A program made the position numbers and the translations under genes. From Neckera pumila (lineage: Eukaryota > Streptophyta > Bryopsida > Hypnales > Neckeraceae), in assembly GCA_963969595.1 (NCBI GenBank), contig OZ018418.1:625001-689000 (forward strand): a DNA stretch of 64,000 nt, written 5' to 3'. Under the pieces are notes generated by a model. The model was not told where the DNA came from and did no database searches. It was given only the letters and a program-made list of their open reading frames with translations. Shown here in pieces: positions 25,690 through 37,049 of the stretch (the stretch's first letter is position 1; every line of letters starts with the position of its first letter).

Positions 25690-27550
25690 AAGTTTTCAAC
25701 TTGTTCATTGATTTTTATCAATCATTTATTTTGATACTTATTCTTTGTAAAGGAATGGTCAATGAAGTTGTCCAACAGGTTCAAATGTTTCAACTTTATC
25801 AAATACAAAATCATTTTTGATTCAATACATTAGAAATATTGACAACTTCACCCACACTTTGGTTTTAATATGCAATTACGTATGAATTGCATGACATTCA
25901 TGCAATGGCTCCTTTAAATACGAATGTTCTTGTATTTTACTGTTATTTTGTGTTTTGAGAGTTGTAAAAGTTTGCATATTAAACAAAATTTGATCATGAA
26001 TTTAACAAACGGGAAATGTTCACAACTTCTCTAAGAATTTGATTTCATACAATCACGTAAAAAATACATGACATTCTTACCAGGCATGACTCCTTCAAAG
26101 TACAATGTTAGCTGTACTTTAGTGTTTGTGAACATAAATTGGCTATGCATTTCAAAGGCCCAAAGCTTCATGAGACATTAAAAAGAGACACCTGGATTCA
26201 TATTTCATATTAATTTAGATTTCATATTAATCGTAAATTCATGCACGTACTTACATAGTTTAACAAGTGAATAAAAAATAATTTGAGATTGACCCTGTTT
26301 TAATGAACCCAAGTCCTATACAGTCATAGAGTTAGTATTGGTATAATTGAAAAAAATAAACAAACAAGTTGGAAACTCTTTTAATATATAAGATTTATAT
26401 TAACCCAAATCTCAAGCACGTGTTTACGTTGTTTAAAAAGTTCTTTTCAAATTAAATTTTCAACATTACTAATTCTTAAATGGATCTAATTTCTATAAAA
26501 TTGTAGAATTTACTTAGTTGTATTGAAATAAATGAAGAAAATCAATTAGCCAGTTGGAAACTAACTAAAAAATTGCTACAAGTAGTCATCTTCACTTTCC
26601 GGTAATTCGTGATCTTCAAAATCAAGCCATATCTAAGTATGTGGAAGAAATGATTTTAAAACCCTAAACTTTGTTCCTTAACATCTAAAGGACCAACATT
26701 TGTTTTATGGCTATTTAGGAATTTTGGGCAAGTATGTGTGACTGGAGATTTCCATATTTCTAGCTAGAATTTTAATGAAAGGTAGGGATAAGGAATATCT
26801 TTCATATGCACTAAGTTTTATGACATTTGGAAATGTGAGTAAGAAGTTATGGCCTAATATGTTACTTTTCTAATGGTATTGGGCAGGACGGGTAGAAAAA
26901 AAAAATTACTTTTTCCAGCAAAAATTATTTGGAATTGGTTTTTTGGAGTTCTATATATATAATGCTTTCAATGATCCCATTTTGATAAATGAGTCAAAAA
27001 TTATGAAGACTTTTAGTTTGCGTACAGATGAAGATTTTTAGTTTGCGGGTAGGTATGGATTCTCTATTCTAGAATAAACCTTGATGTCCTTATCTTATTC
27101 AATTTCCAATTTATAAAAGAAACGAACGTTGCAAGCACTAGGATTCGCATTTTCCAGTTGTATAATTAAATTATAATTGACAATTAGTCTTTCAAATCAT
27201 TCTCTACTACTATCTACTTATTAATTTTTACCAAAAATAATGTTCACTTGAACAATTGCAAATGATGTAAAATTTGTTAAGCATGATTGTAGCCAACTTC
27301 TATAGGAAAAAGAATCCAATGAAGTGCCATCATTTTGAACAATTTTTATCAAAAGTGAGCTTCTAAAATGCTGTTGCCGTATTTTGTAGGGCCAAAAAAA
27401 TGGTTTCAATGAATTTGAATTCTTATATTTTGCAGTCCGTGCGGTGGATATTTTTGAAATTTTTACCACGTATTCTCAAGTCAATATACTACAAGATCTT
27501 ATGATTACATGTGTTTTTCAGTTGTTTTTTTCCAAAAATCTGGTTTTTGT
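25690..27550. other. AT-rich spacer with one dispersed repeat
   Basis: Low-complexity AT-rich sequence without coding signal. The only structure noted is the second copy (26870-27120) of the AT-rich dispersed repeat also present at 14500-14720. Confidence 0.5.
26870..27120. repeat. Dispersed AT-rich repeat, copy 2
   Basis: Matches 14500-14720 in the same orientation. A TAGTTTGCG block is duplicated within this copy. Type unknown. Confidence 0.5.
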
Positions 27551-27554
27551 ATTA

Positions 27555-28330
27555 AAAATTGCAATTTTGGAGGTTCGACCTAGAGGTTTTTGGTTTGGCA
27601 TGGAATTTTTCAATTCGGCATGGAGGTTTTTGGTTTGGCAGTGAGGTTTGGGGTTTAGCAAGGAGGTTCGGTGGAGGTTGGGGTTTGGTAGGGAGGTTTG
27701 GGGGCCGCTTTCCAGGTATGGGCGGTCGTCTCTCCCGACGAAGGCGGTGCAAGGTTTACCTCATTCTTCCACGCTCCAAGTTTACGAAGTTTCGCTAGGG
27801 TTCGGGGAGGTAGGGTTCTGTTGCGAGTTGTGTGGGCGCAATGTTTCTCTCTGGGCAGTTTTAGAGAGGAAAGGGGAGTGCAAGATCTGATTGCGGGGCA
27901 CTTGGTTTATTGGGGTTTGTTTTGGGTGTGCGTTGTTTTATGGCGGGATTTGGTGTTCGTTGTGTTTGGGTGTGATTTGAGGAATTTAGTAGGGCAGAGG
28001 AGAGTGAGAGAGAAACAGAGAGAGAAACGGAGGTTTGTGTTCATCTTGCGTTGGAAGTGGGTAGTGCGGTTTGCGGGGCTGGAGCAAGCAACTCCGAAAA
28101 TTGGACAGCTGCAATGTATGGGCAAGCTGCAATCTGCGTCTTTGTGAGTGCTCTGCTAAAGTGAGCGAGTCTGGTGGAGCTTTTGTGGTGGGGCGTGCAA
28201 GTGCTGGTGCAAGCAAGTGGAGGGTGGGTGGAGGAGGAAGCTAAACCCTTCAAGTTGACCGTTGCTGGAGCGATTGAGTGGAGCCTTTGCAGTGCTGGAG
28301 CAATTGAGATCTCAGGTTTGTATGCATTCA
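27555..28330 (+). promoter_or_regulatory. GC-rich leader, likely 5' end of the gene at 30227
   Basis: A sharp rise in G content: repeated TTTGGTTTGGCA and GAGGTTTGGGG words at 27585-27710, then purine-rich GAGAGAGAAACAGAGAGAG. It stands out in AT-rich surroundings. Several open frames cross it but none has a recognisable motif, so I read it as promoter plus 5' leader. A candidate donor (CTCAGGTTTGTATG) lies near 28315, and the first good acceptor before coding sequence is TTCTCCCACAG at 30215. It may therefore be the first non-coding exon of the 30.2-35.0 kb gene. Confidence 0.4.
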
Positions 28331-28339
28331 CAAACTTCA

Positions 28340-28690
28340 GTTGTTGTTGTTCACTTCAATTGTTGACTTTTGTTGTTGTTGTTGTTGCCCTCAATTGTTG
28401 TTTTGTGCACAAGTCGGAGTAAGCAAGTGAGAGATTGCAAATTTGTTGTTTCTACATTTGATTCAATTTCTGGTAGGTTAGATTGCTGTGATTTTTCTCG
28501 AATCGATTTGTGACAGGTTTGATTGCTGTTTCTCAAATTGATTTGCAACAGATTTGATTGCGGTAGGTTTGATAATTTAGATTTGCGGAAGGTTTAGCTT
28601 AGGTTTAGCTTAGGTTTAGCTTAGATTTCTCAAATCGATCTGTGGCAGATTTGATTTGCGGCAGGTTTAGCTTAGGATTTAGATTAGTTC
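28340..28690 (+). repeat. Short tandem repeats in the leader/intron
   Basis: TTGTTGTTGTTGTTG at about 28370, and GGTTTAGCTTA repeated three times near 28588-28622 with another copy near 28665. Dispersed GATTTG/GGTTTGATTG words lie between. Simple-sequence expansion; no function assigned. Confidence 0.6.
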
Positions 28691-29185
28691 AAGATCAGCT
28701 TTGCTTTGAGGGTTTCTTCAGCATCTCAGTTTAGGGTTTCTGGTTGATGGCTTTCTGAGACAATTGCATTCAAGATTCAGGTATACAATTTGTATTGAAC
28801 AATTTCCTAAGTTTCAATTCAAAGGATTTCTTAGGATTCTCATGATGATTTCTATTTCATGTTCTTCTTCATTTCTTTCCTTCGTATGTTCTATCTCTTG
28901 TTTTTTGTTTTTCCGATTAGCTAAATTCTGCCGTTGTTATTGCAAAATTTGAAGCTTGTTCTTGTCTTTTTTCGTGGATTTGAGAAGGAAGTCTGCTATT
29001 TAGCTTCTACGTTTCATTTGTATGTCTACATTTCATTTTTACAAATTCTCATAAAATACTAAACTTGTTATATTTACCTAAGTTGGCAGTTGCAAATTAG
29101 GATTTAGAGAGTGTAGGTCACCATGCTGTGGATTAGGATTTAGTGAGTACAGGTCATGCATTCAAAGAAGTCTTTGTTATGATGT

Positions 29186-30180
29186 TATACTCAACCCAAT
29201 GATAAGAACAAAATCTAATTACATTAATAGACTGCTGACAAACAAGGGTTGCTGTGAAATAGGGATTAGTGTTTATTCTTGGGTCGAGGATAACATTCCT
29301 CAGCACAGAAAATTGTCATCCATGTACTTGACCCGACAATAAATACTAAAACTAGTAAACATAAATACACAAATTTCCCTAATAGACTGTTGAGACATCG
29401 AGGCTATACCCAAAAAACAACATCCAAAAAAGACATCCAACACCATATAATAGGGTCGAATAAATGTCTAATCTTGGGTCGAGTATAAAATCAGCTATAC
29501 CAGATAACCGCTGTCCTTATACTCAACCTGACGATAAAACCTAATCCAATAAACACAAACATAAAAACAGCAATAGCTGACTCTAGAGAAATAGGGGATA
29601 TATGTCAAAAATAAATAGCAACCAAGAGCTAAACTCTCAACCACATAACGAGTCAAGTACATGTCTATATCGGGGTCAAGTAAAACATCCATCAAAAAAT
29701 AGTACCGTATTTCTCACAATCAAGCAGAAAACAAACAAAGAAACAAAAAAAGATTACGAAAAGCCCAAGTAGACTGCATAGATATAATGTTCAAAAATTA
29801 AAGACCTAACATATAGAAAACACACTGTCAACCATATAATACAACCATATAACCGGTCGAGTATATCACCCTAACCCGCAAAGTTGTTGCATGAGAAACA
29901 ACAAACCGGCTGGTATACTTGAGCCGACACTAAACAAGTAAGCACACAGAGCAAATGTCACCACCTAAAAGTAATCGAAAGAAAATTCTCTGCTAGGAAG
30001 GACATAAACCCAACAAGCATAATAAATTAACATCCGCACAGAACACACAAGACTCCAGCAAGTCCGCAAGTAATAGTTGGGCCAACAATATAGAAAATGC
30101 TTGTCCCTCGATGATTGCCTTGTTGTTGACAATGAAAGAGTTTAAATAGCTTGACATTAAATAATCGGCCCGAGGATAGG
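29186..30180. repeat. Cluster of ~19-bp near-palindromes upstream of the 30.2 kb gene
   Basis: About ten copies or half-copies of the TATACTCGACCCGAGTATA-type motif, in both orientations: about 29186, 29272, 29324, 29472, 29518, 29671, 29852, 29912 and 30160, plus a half-site at about 29452. Many have the form TATACTYRACCYGACRATA. They lie in the presumed long 5' intron of the gene starting at 30227. Between copies the sequence is unrelated. Confidence 0.7.
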
Positions 30181-31627
30181 CGGTGCTAAACCAATTTACA
30201 AATTCTTCTCCCACAGGTTGTAGACAATGGACAAAAATAAGGCCTATAACTACCGGAAGACAGAGCACCATTTGGAGCCTTTCATCAATCCACTGGAGGA
30301 TAAACCTTTCATCACCAAAATGGCTGACAGCTTTGGCACCCTCTGGCAGTTTAAAGATCACATCCAGATATAGAGTTTTGGGATGAATATGTGGAAAAAC
30401 TTCGTTTATCTAAGATACAGAGTTCAGGGTCAAACAAAGTATCTCCCCTGGAACATGAACAAGAAGGTCATGTTCATTAGCCATCACCATGAAAACTACG
30501 TAGTCATCATCCTCCGAGAAGTAGATGACAACTTAGTAGTTGGAAAGCACTGCCATTCCATCATAATAAACGTGAACTCTAGCCACGGAAAATTTGAGCT
30601 AGAGAATCTAATGACCTTCCTCAAGGGATCCCAAATGGACTCCTTAAATGAAGAGTTTGAGACACTCGGGTATGTCCCTTGGAGAGACACTACAGCGCAA
30701 GTGAACGCAACAAGGTTGCAGCTGATCTTCATGACCCTCTACCGGTATGCGGCAGAGAAAATGAAGCGCCTACCTGGACTAGAAAGAAAACTTGTACGTG
30801 AGAGAAGTGCTCTGACAAGTGCAGCAGAGCAACCTCCATTTGGTGCAACTGCAGAAGGGAGTCAGGGTCCAAGACCCAGCCAAAAGAAACAAGATAAACC
30901 TAATTCCACCGGAGCTGAGTCCACAAGAAAGAAGAAAAAAAGTAATTGTGGAGAAACAGCTGGGGCTGGAAGTTCCAGGTCAGCCCTTACCCAAGTCGCG
31001 ACAAATCCAATGTCTGAATCCGTCAAAGGTTACCAAAAGCACGCAATCATTCAAAAAAACTTCTGGGGGGAATACCAGAACTGCTTCTTTTTTGACAACG
31101 CAACAGTGAGTGTGGACATCAAGAAGTGCATAATTGCAAAAGACCAATACGTCATCTGCGCGCTTCAGAGAGACTTGATTGTCAAAAACAAGGATTTCCT
31201 CATAATGCTCATTGACATAAGGCAATGGCAGAAGGTATGCCTCACGCCAGTCAATGACATAGACAAATTGCTTACGAGGAAACCGGGATCATGGGAAGAA
31301 ATCAAGAACGACCATTTCATAATCATAAACGGCCAGCACAGCATCACCGCATCAAAAGAACTCCAGGTGTCAAGATGTGGCGAGGAAAGGCGAGTGGACC
31401 TTCATAGATGGGACGCATACATTGTGTGGACACTGGATGCAAATAAGTTGCGGAAGATATTCTAGTTCTACAACACAACCAATCACCTGGAATTTGCTCA
31501 GCCGACATGGGGGAACCAGATCGTAAGTTGTTGAAACATCTGGATTGCTTGCAAGCGCCCGACACCGGAGAAGAATATCAACGCTGTCCATGGAAATGCG
31601 TCCGTTTACAACTTGACAGACTACAAG

Positions 31628-31840
31628 GTAAAATTTCAGGCACTCACTTGTATACTCGAGCCAACAATATAGCGCAATTGCAAAACAGTAAGAATGTATT
31701 ATATTGAAACGATCCGCAGAAGGTCAGATGGAAGTTGGAGAGGTATACTCGGGTCAACTATAGGCACAAAATTTGACAAAATAAACCTCTTAAACCTCAT
31801 TCTAACATCAGTAATTCTTTGTCTCCACAAAACTTCACAG
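31628..31840 (+). other. Intron 1 with two near-palindromes
   Basis: GT-AG intron of about 213 bases (donor GTAAAATTT, acceptor AACTTCACAG). It carries TATACTCGAGCCAACAATATA at 31651 and TATACTCGGGTCAACTATA at 31744, both members of the dispersed near-palindrome family. Intron edges are judged from consensus and protein continuity, with a one-base phase problem at the exon 2 side. Confidence 0.5.
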
Positions 31841-33153
31841 ACGCGGTTGTGGACAAGTACCAGAGCTTGAATCCAGACAAGGACGGTGCAAGTATTGGAG
31901 GTCCTCTGGACATGAAAAATGAGATCCAGATTTTGACACTCCCGGACGATATCTTTAAGTATTGGAACCAATACTTGGCAAAGCAAGCTGATGGCAATAT
32001 CATTGATCCCGTCACGCTGAAAGCGTACAAGGAAGGGAAGCATTACAAAAGGGTCCCCCTCAAAAGAGAGTTCTTTAGATACGGGGGGCGTTTCACGGAC
32101 AAGGATTTTGAAGTGCAAGTGCAGCATCTCTTTGGTGTTTCACCAAAAAGAAGAGTGGTGTATCCAAAAGTGTCATTTGGCAAATCCAAAATTCTGGTCA
32201 TGGACAATATGTCAAACCCGGACTGGAATGAGCACAGGAAGCGCAAGAAGGTCGTCTGTCAAGATTTGATGGACATCAACGCTTCACTGAAATTCGTGGA
32301 TAATGGAGGGGATGTCGTGATCGAAGACTGGAGGTCCTGGAAATGGCGCCACCACTTCACGACTGGAAGTTGGGAATTCCTACTAACGCATCCCTAGCCG
32401 GAGTACTTCAAGAAAAGACTACAGAACAACGCATGGACAAAACGCACAAAGGAAATGAAGAAGGAATTTCCAGAAGTCTATCACATGTTCCACCAGTCCA
32501 TGAAATTGAAGTATCAACTTCCAAAGAAGAAGGGAGGCTTGGAAATGCGAGGGGTTGACATTATTGGAAAATCTTTGGTGACTAGCACGCGGTATCAATA
32601 TCAAGCTTGAGTGGTTTCCCTTGCCGTGCTGGACGTTCGAGACATTCCGAGATCTGGGGCTACAAGTACCAAAACTGAGTTGGATCCCCTCTTCAAATTT
32701 TTGGCAACCAAATTACAGCCAAAAATGACAGAGCCCAACGTCTGGCTCTTCATTGAGGAGGACTCGGACGACATGAGTGCCGCAACATGATTTGCAGCTC
32801 TGAGGTTGAAAGAGTATGACTGCATCCAGTCGACATATGTCTCGTGCAAGGCCAAAATGTTGAACAACATCACAAGTCGTGGTGTTGCCCTGCCCGTGCC
32901 ACTCCTCTTCTTCTTTAAGAAGGAGGACACGTTTGCGTCGTCTGTCCGCTACTACGTAAAAACAGAGTACAACGCACTTCAAGTGTCAAATATTTGCTAC
33001 AGGGACCCTACCAAGAACATGAAGTCCAACTGGAGAATTCACCCTACGGAACTTTGGATGGAGTTCTACATAGATATCTTGTAGGCCTTCGCGACACCTG
33101 AGCAAAACGTCCTTGGCATTTACACAGGCACGAAACTTATGTTAGCTGCAAAG

Positions 33154-33388
33154 GTGCGTCTTTTGAACTCTTATGATTGTTATACTCGACCCAAGTATAA
33201 CTATGGTCCTTAAACTCAATTGTGAATCTCTGGCAATTTGTATGCTCGGCTTGATGATACACGTAATTTCCTAAGTGTTAGAACTTTCTTTTATCCTTGT
33301 ATCGACGGTAACAACAAAGCAATTAGTCCTTGAAAATCTGATATCCTTGCATGTAATCCAATACAATTTAATTAACTAGCTGCTACAG
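33154..33388 (+). other. Intron 2 with two near-palindromes
   Basis: GT-AG intron of 235 bases (donor GTGCGTC, acceptor TGCTACAG). It joins KLMLAAK to MFGAFFYDFM in phase 0. It holds TATACTCGACCCAAGTATA at 33181 and TATGCTCGGCTTGATGATA at 33241. Confidence 0.6.
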
Positions 33389-35023
33389 ATGTTTGGTGCA
33401 TTCTTCTACGACTTTATGGACAAAGACAACAAGAAGAGCTACTCAAGAATCGCTTATCTTGCAAAGCGGATGGACATGAGGGACTTCTTATTCTCTAATT
33501 TGCCGAATTCAATGATATATGTCCCGCCGCCATGTTGTGGGCCTATGGGTGTCGATGCTACACCGTCGCAATCGCCGCCAATGGCTCTTGACTCACCTAT
33601 TCCACTCCCAGGTCCTGCACAGGGGGGAACGGAGTTCGTGGGCTCGCACGATGCAATGGATCCTGGAGTCGAAGGCATCGATCAGTACGGGTCCAACACA
33701 TTCCAGGTTTATGGCTGGATAAAATGTCCTTCTGTCTCCACAGACCCGCCAGCCGCGCGCGTTGGAGTGGTCATTGGACTGAGCCGACAGAGCAAAGGGA
33801 AGAAGCTTGATGCACCTTCGCGAGTGCAGAAGGACCTTGAAGCCGTGCGCTTGAGCGAGAGGGATCAACCCAACCTGAATGTATTGGAGGTAGAAGATGC
33901 CGACCTCCCGGAGTGGCTGAGGCATAAGAAGAGGGTTCTTAATGCCCCAACCGTTTTCCTCAACGATGTATCGGAGACGGACCTCAAGCACATGTCCGAC
34001 AACGATGAGAAGTCCGACGATGAGAGTGCACCAATGGAGGTCCAGGCCGTCGCAGGACCCTTTGCCTCCCTTGTACGTGACAGCCAGCTAGTCACGCCAC
34101 CCGCTGCTTCCCAATCACAAGACAACCAGGCGGTCACTAAATCCGGTGCCTTGGATTCCATAGTCCCAATGCCTCAAGTCCTCGTGAAGAAAGAAAAGGG
34201 TTGGTGGCAAGAAGTGGACAACGCTAGAGAACAAAGGCTGAAGAGGAAGTTGGCGAAAGAAGTAAAGGACAAACAAGTGGCTGAAGCGGTGGCAGCCAGC
34301 AAAGCGACGGCTGCCAAAATCTCTGAAGTGCAAGAGGCTTCAGATAAGAAGATGGCTGCAATCTAGGCAGAATCAAACAAGGAGATTGCAAAACTTTGTT
34401 TGCAGATGGCACTCATCATGTCCATGATGCCATCTCAGCAGATTCCTTTGGGTCAGTCTCAAAGCCTTCCTGCATCCATCCCGATCAGCAGACTCCAGAA
34501 CCTAGTTAGCTCCTTTGCCAAACATCGAGCACCAAATCAAGGAGCTAGTTGCTGGGCTACCGGATACTCGAGTCGGGTATAGAGCCGACATGGTCCCCCT
34601 ACCACCCAAGACAATGTGGTGGCTTCTACTCCTGCGTCCCAACTTCCAGTGGTCACGTCCCCTGATCAAGCTGGATTTGGAATAGTAAGTCAGGACCCTG
34701 CTAATCCTTTTAAAGGTCCTGGGGCTGTCCTGGTACGTCAAGGCAATTGTCGAGTTGACGATACCGCTGCAGGCATGGCAAAGGCGGCGATTGAGGCCCC
34801 TCCCGTGGAGGGGCTAGCGTTTGATAGCTCCACAGAGGATGTCGAGCACTTGGATGTGCCAGTTCCTCTTGAAGAAGAGAGAGTGGACTATGGAGAGGGA
34901 GAGGAGGACATGTACTCATTCGGGATTGACGTACCTGCAGTCGATGAAACCCAGGAGGTTGTGGGTTCACAACCAATAGAAATTGCTCAGGTACAACCCA
35001 CTGACCCTTATAATTTTGATTGA

Positions 35024-35525
35024 GTCCAAAATACTTAGACTTGTAGTGAATTGTGATGTGTGTATGGCAACAACAGAAACTACCGGTAGGTTTGGTGGCT
35101 CATTCATATTCATTCTGCTTTGCAGGATGGCGTTGCCACTCCTTGATTTGTTGGCGATGACGGCAAAATTGTCTTTGACTGCCTTGCATGTAGTGTAGTA
35201 TAGCGTAGTCCACAGTGTATAGCTCTGCTGCACTATAGCAAAAAACCAAACTTTGCAAATATGTTATATAGATTTTGTTAATAATATATGCAATATTCAC
35301 TGTCAAAAATAGACCATGGTCTAATTGAATTGCATTGTCGCTATTTTCTTTCTCAATTTGAGAAAAAAAAGAGCGTGCACTGTCCACTGCCTGTGAAAGC
35401 CCTTCCTAACGGGAGACCACAGTCGATGTGTGGCATTCAGTCCGTTTTCCCACTTTTTGGATCTCCCACTTCTACGTTTCAACAGGTAACTCCATTTTTG
35501 TATGTTGTTATGATGTAATCATATA
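35024..35525. other. Intergenic gap between two plus-strand genes
   Basis: About 500 bases between the stop of the preceding gene and the FCP1-like frame. A pyrimidine-rich stretch ending CGTTTCAACAG at 35485 could be an acceptor or belong to an upstream exon (35380-35485 is open in one frame). I could not decide. Confidence 0.35.
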
Positions 35526-36261
35526 GAGTCGGAGAGCGGAATTGAGGTCGTGCCAAGAAATGTGGCGCCTGTAATGCAACTGTCGAGGAGGAAGTGGCTA
35601 AACATTGTCTTCAACCTAAATGGAGTGCTCCGTCAAGTGGCTAGAGCAGAATTTGGTGCTGGAAAACAATTCAAGCGCTATAAAGTCAAAGACAATGTTC
35701 TCTGCCATAGAAACCCCACGATCATTAGACCCAAGTTAGTATTCGCTCAAAATAACATTGCCAAATTCCTCTGAGAGGTCTTGGAGATTGCGAATAGGGT
35801 TTTGGTCTGGATCTCGATGGTTAAATCTAACGACGAACCCATAGCTGCACACGTTTTTAGTCGTTGCAGGCTTCCCTTTGATGTCTTGACTCAAAATGAG
35901 TTCAAGAGGATAGAAACCACTCAAGGAAGATATTATCACTTTGGTGGAAGCCCGGTCTTCATGAAGGTCCTCTCCAAGACACTGTTCCTCAATCGTAGTG
36001 GAGACATGTCTTTCGACGCGGACAACACCCTTTCTCTTTGACGACACACCTCAAAAGTGTGTATGCAATGAGAGGGGGAATAGCATTATACTCGATTCTT
36101 GGGACCACAAGAGGTGGAGGGACAACTTCCTCATGGGGGAGTTCTTGCCATGGCCCCGGTGTCTCGTCTCGGGCGTCCGACCGAGACGATTGAAGGAGTA
36201 CATAGAGACCAATCGGATTGGTTTGATGTCACTTGTCTCGGGTGACTTCCATTACCAATGA
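35526..36261 (+). pseudogene. FCP1/NIF-like HAD phosphatase domain, decayed
   Basis: Resembles the FCP1-homology (HAD-type phosphatase) domain, whose members act on phosphorylated proteins such as the RNA polymerase II tail. Landmarks: RRKWLNIVFNLNGVLR (about 35586), which corresponds to the DLNGVL/DxDxT catalytic loop but with Asn in the first Asp position; FKRYKVKDNVLCHRNPTII; RVLVWISMVKSN (the W-S-S-like motif II); KRIETTQG; and FDADNTL followed by DDTPQKCVCNERGNS (motif III, about 36015-36080). A TGA at 35772 interrupts KFL*EVLEI, and a one-base shift at about 36030 moves the frame just before DDTPQK. The frame ends at TGA 36261; it could read on to about 36364. It follows the preceding gene by 500 bases on the same strand. 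Confidence 0.6.
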
Positions 36262-36584
36262 ATAGTTGACGTGATGAAAACTTCCGCACAGAACGCGGGA
36301 TCGCGCTACAAACTTGTATCCGATAACATAGTCATAAAGCAGAGTCGTCGTAGTACTAGGAACTAGACTGTCGAGCGAAGTTTGATGGATCCGTAAGGAC
36401 ACTTTATATTTCATAGTTTTATGTGTACATTCATTTGTAAATAGTATAAATAATATATTGAGTTTGAAGTTCACATTTTAATATTGTCTTGTCTTTTGGA
36501 CTTCGGATTTTAATGGATGTCTTCTTTTTTGGCATGGAGGATATTGGCTGGTGTTCTACCTTGGGTTAATGTGTAATTTGTACA

Positions 36585-37045
36585 GGTTCAAGATGATTGT
36601 TGGAAAATTCTGTCCTCCAAGCGGAGGCTGACGCGGAGCCTACAGTTTGGGTTGTAGAAGTCAATCTTGAGCTATAGCAAATCCGAGGGAGGCAGCTGCG
36701 GCCCCGCGCCGGTTTCAAAGCCATACTTGATGCGCTCAATAGCGGATGTAGCATCCACGGCCATAGACTATTCCAAGGGGCACGTCAAGGACGGCGTCGT
36801 GGACAGTCCCCCGACTTGAGGACCCCTCAGGACACCCGTCTACTCCCTGTCCCCGTTGAGACGAGCATCTTCGACTGGAGGAGGGTTGTTCTCGTTGGCT
36901 CCAAGGATGGAGGGCGTGACAAAGCGGAAACTGAACCTCTCGATTGAAGAAGCTGCAGTACATCCTCGTCCCAAGGATGATATTGTCGAGTCCCCTATGC
37001 AACGCCATGCAATGCCTCGCAAAATTTGAACAGTGTCAGAGGGTG
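36585..37045 (+). pseudogene. Coding-like fragment, possibly ParB-like N-terminus
   Basis: Starting at an acceptor-like TTTGTACAG, one frame reads VWVVEVNLEL, a TAG, then QIRGRQLRPRAGFKAILDAL, NSGCSIHGHRLFQG and later VETSIFDWRRVVLVGSK before TGA at about 36945. GC content is raised compared with the flanks. The pattern (IRGR-LRP, then a helix) is like the start of ParB-type domains, but the match is weak. A second frame over the same bases is also partly open, so frame choice is uncertain. Confidence 0.3.
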
Positions 37046-37049
37046 CAGC

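Larger units (their letters stand above)
30227..35023 (+). pseudogene. Three-exon gene: Ulp1-like, ParB-like, DNA-methylase-like
   Basis: Exon 1 runs 30227-31627 (donor AAG|GTAAAA), exon 2 about 31841-33153 (donor AAG|GTGCGT), exon 3 33389-35023 (acceptor TGCTACAG). About 1,450 codons; the protein continues sensibly across both introns. Residues about 80-175 (FISHHHENYVVIIL, then VPWRDTTAQVNATRLQL) resemble a Ulp1-type peptidase with catalytic residues lost. Residues about 330-390 (LTPVNDIDKLL, SWEEIKND, IINGQHSITASKE) resemble a ParB/Srx-type fold. The end of exon 2 (FATPEQNVLGIYTGTKLML) resembles motif I of a DNA methylase with a changed Gly pattern. Exon 3 is Pro/Ser/Glu-rich with a Lys/Glu/Ala coiled coil. 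In-frame stops: TAG 30371, 31463, 32395, 33082, 34364, 34580; TGA about 31532, 32608, 32788. The join of exons 1 and 2 needs a one-base adjustment. Domain names are tentative; the single-gene structure is well supported. Confidence 0.65.

Noticed and set aside
27698..28147. 149-codon open frame in the GC-rich block
   Set aside because: Several frames are open together because of composition; no motif was found, and the block fits a leader/promoter better.
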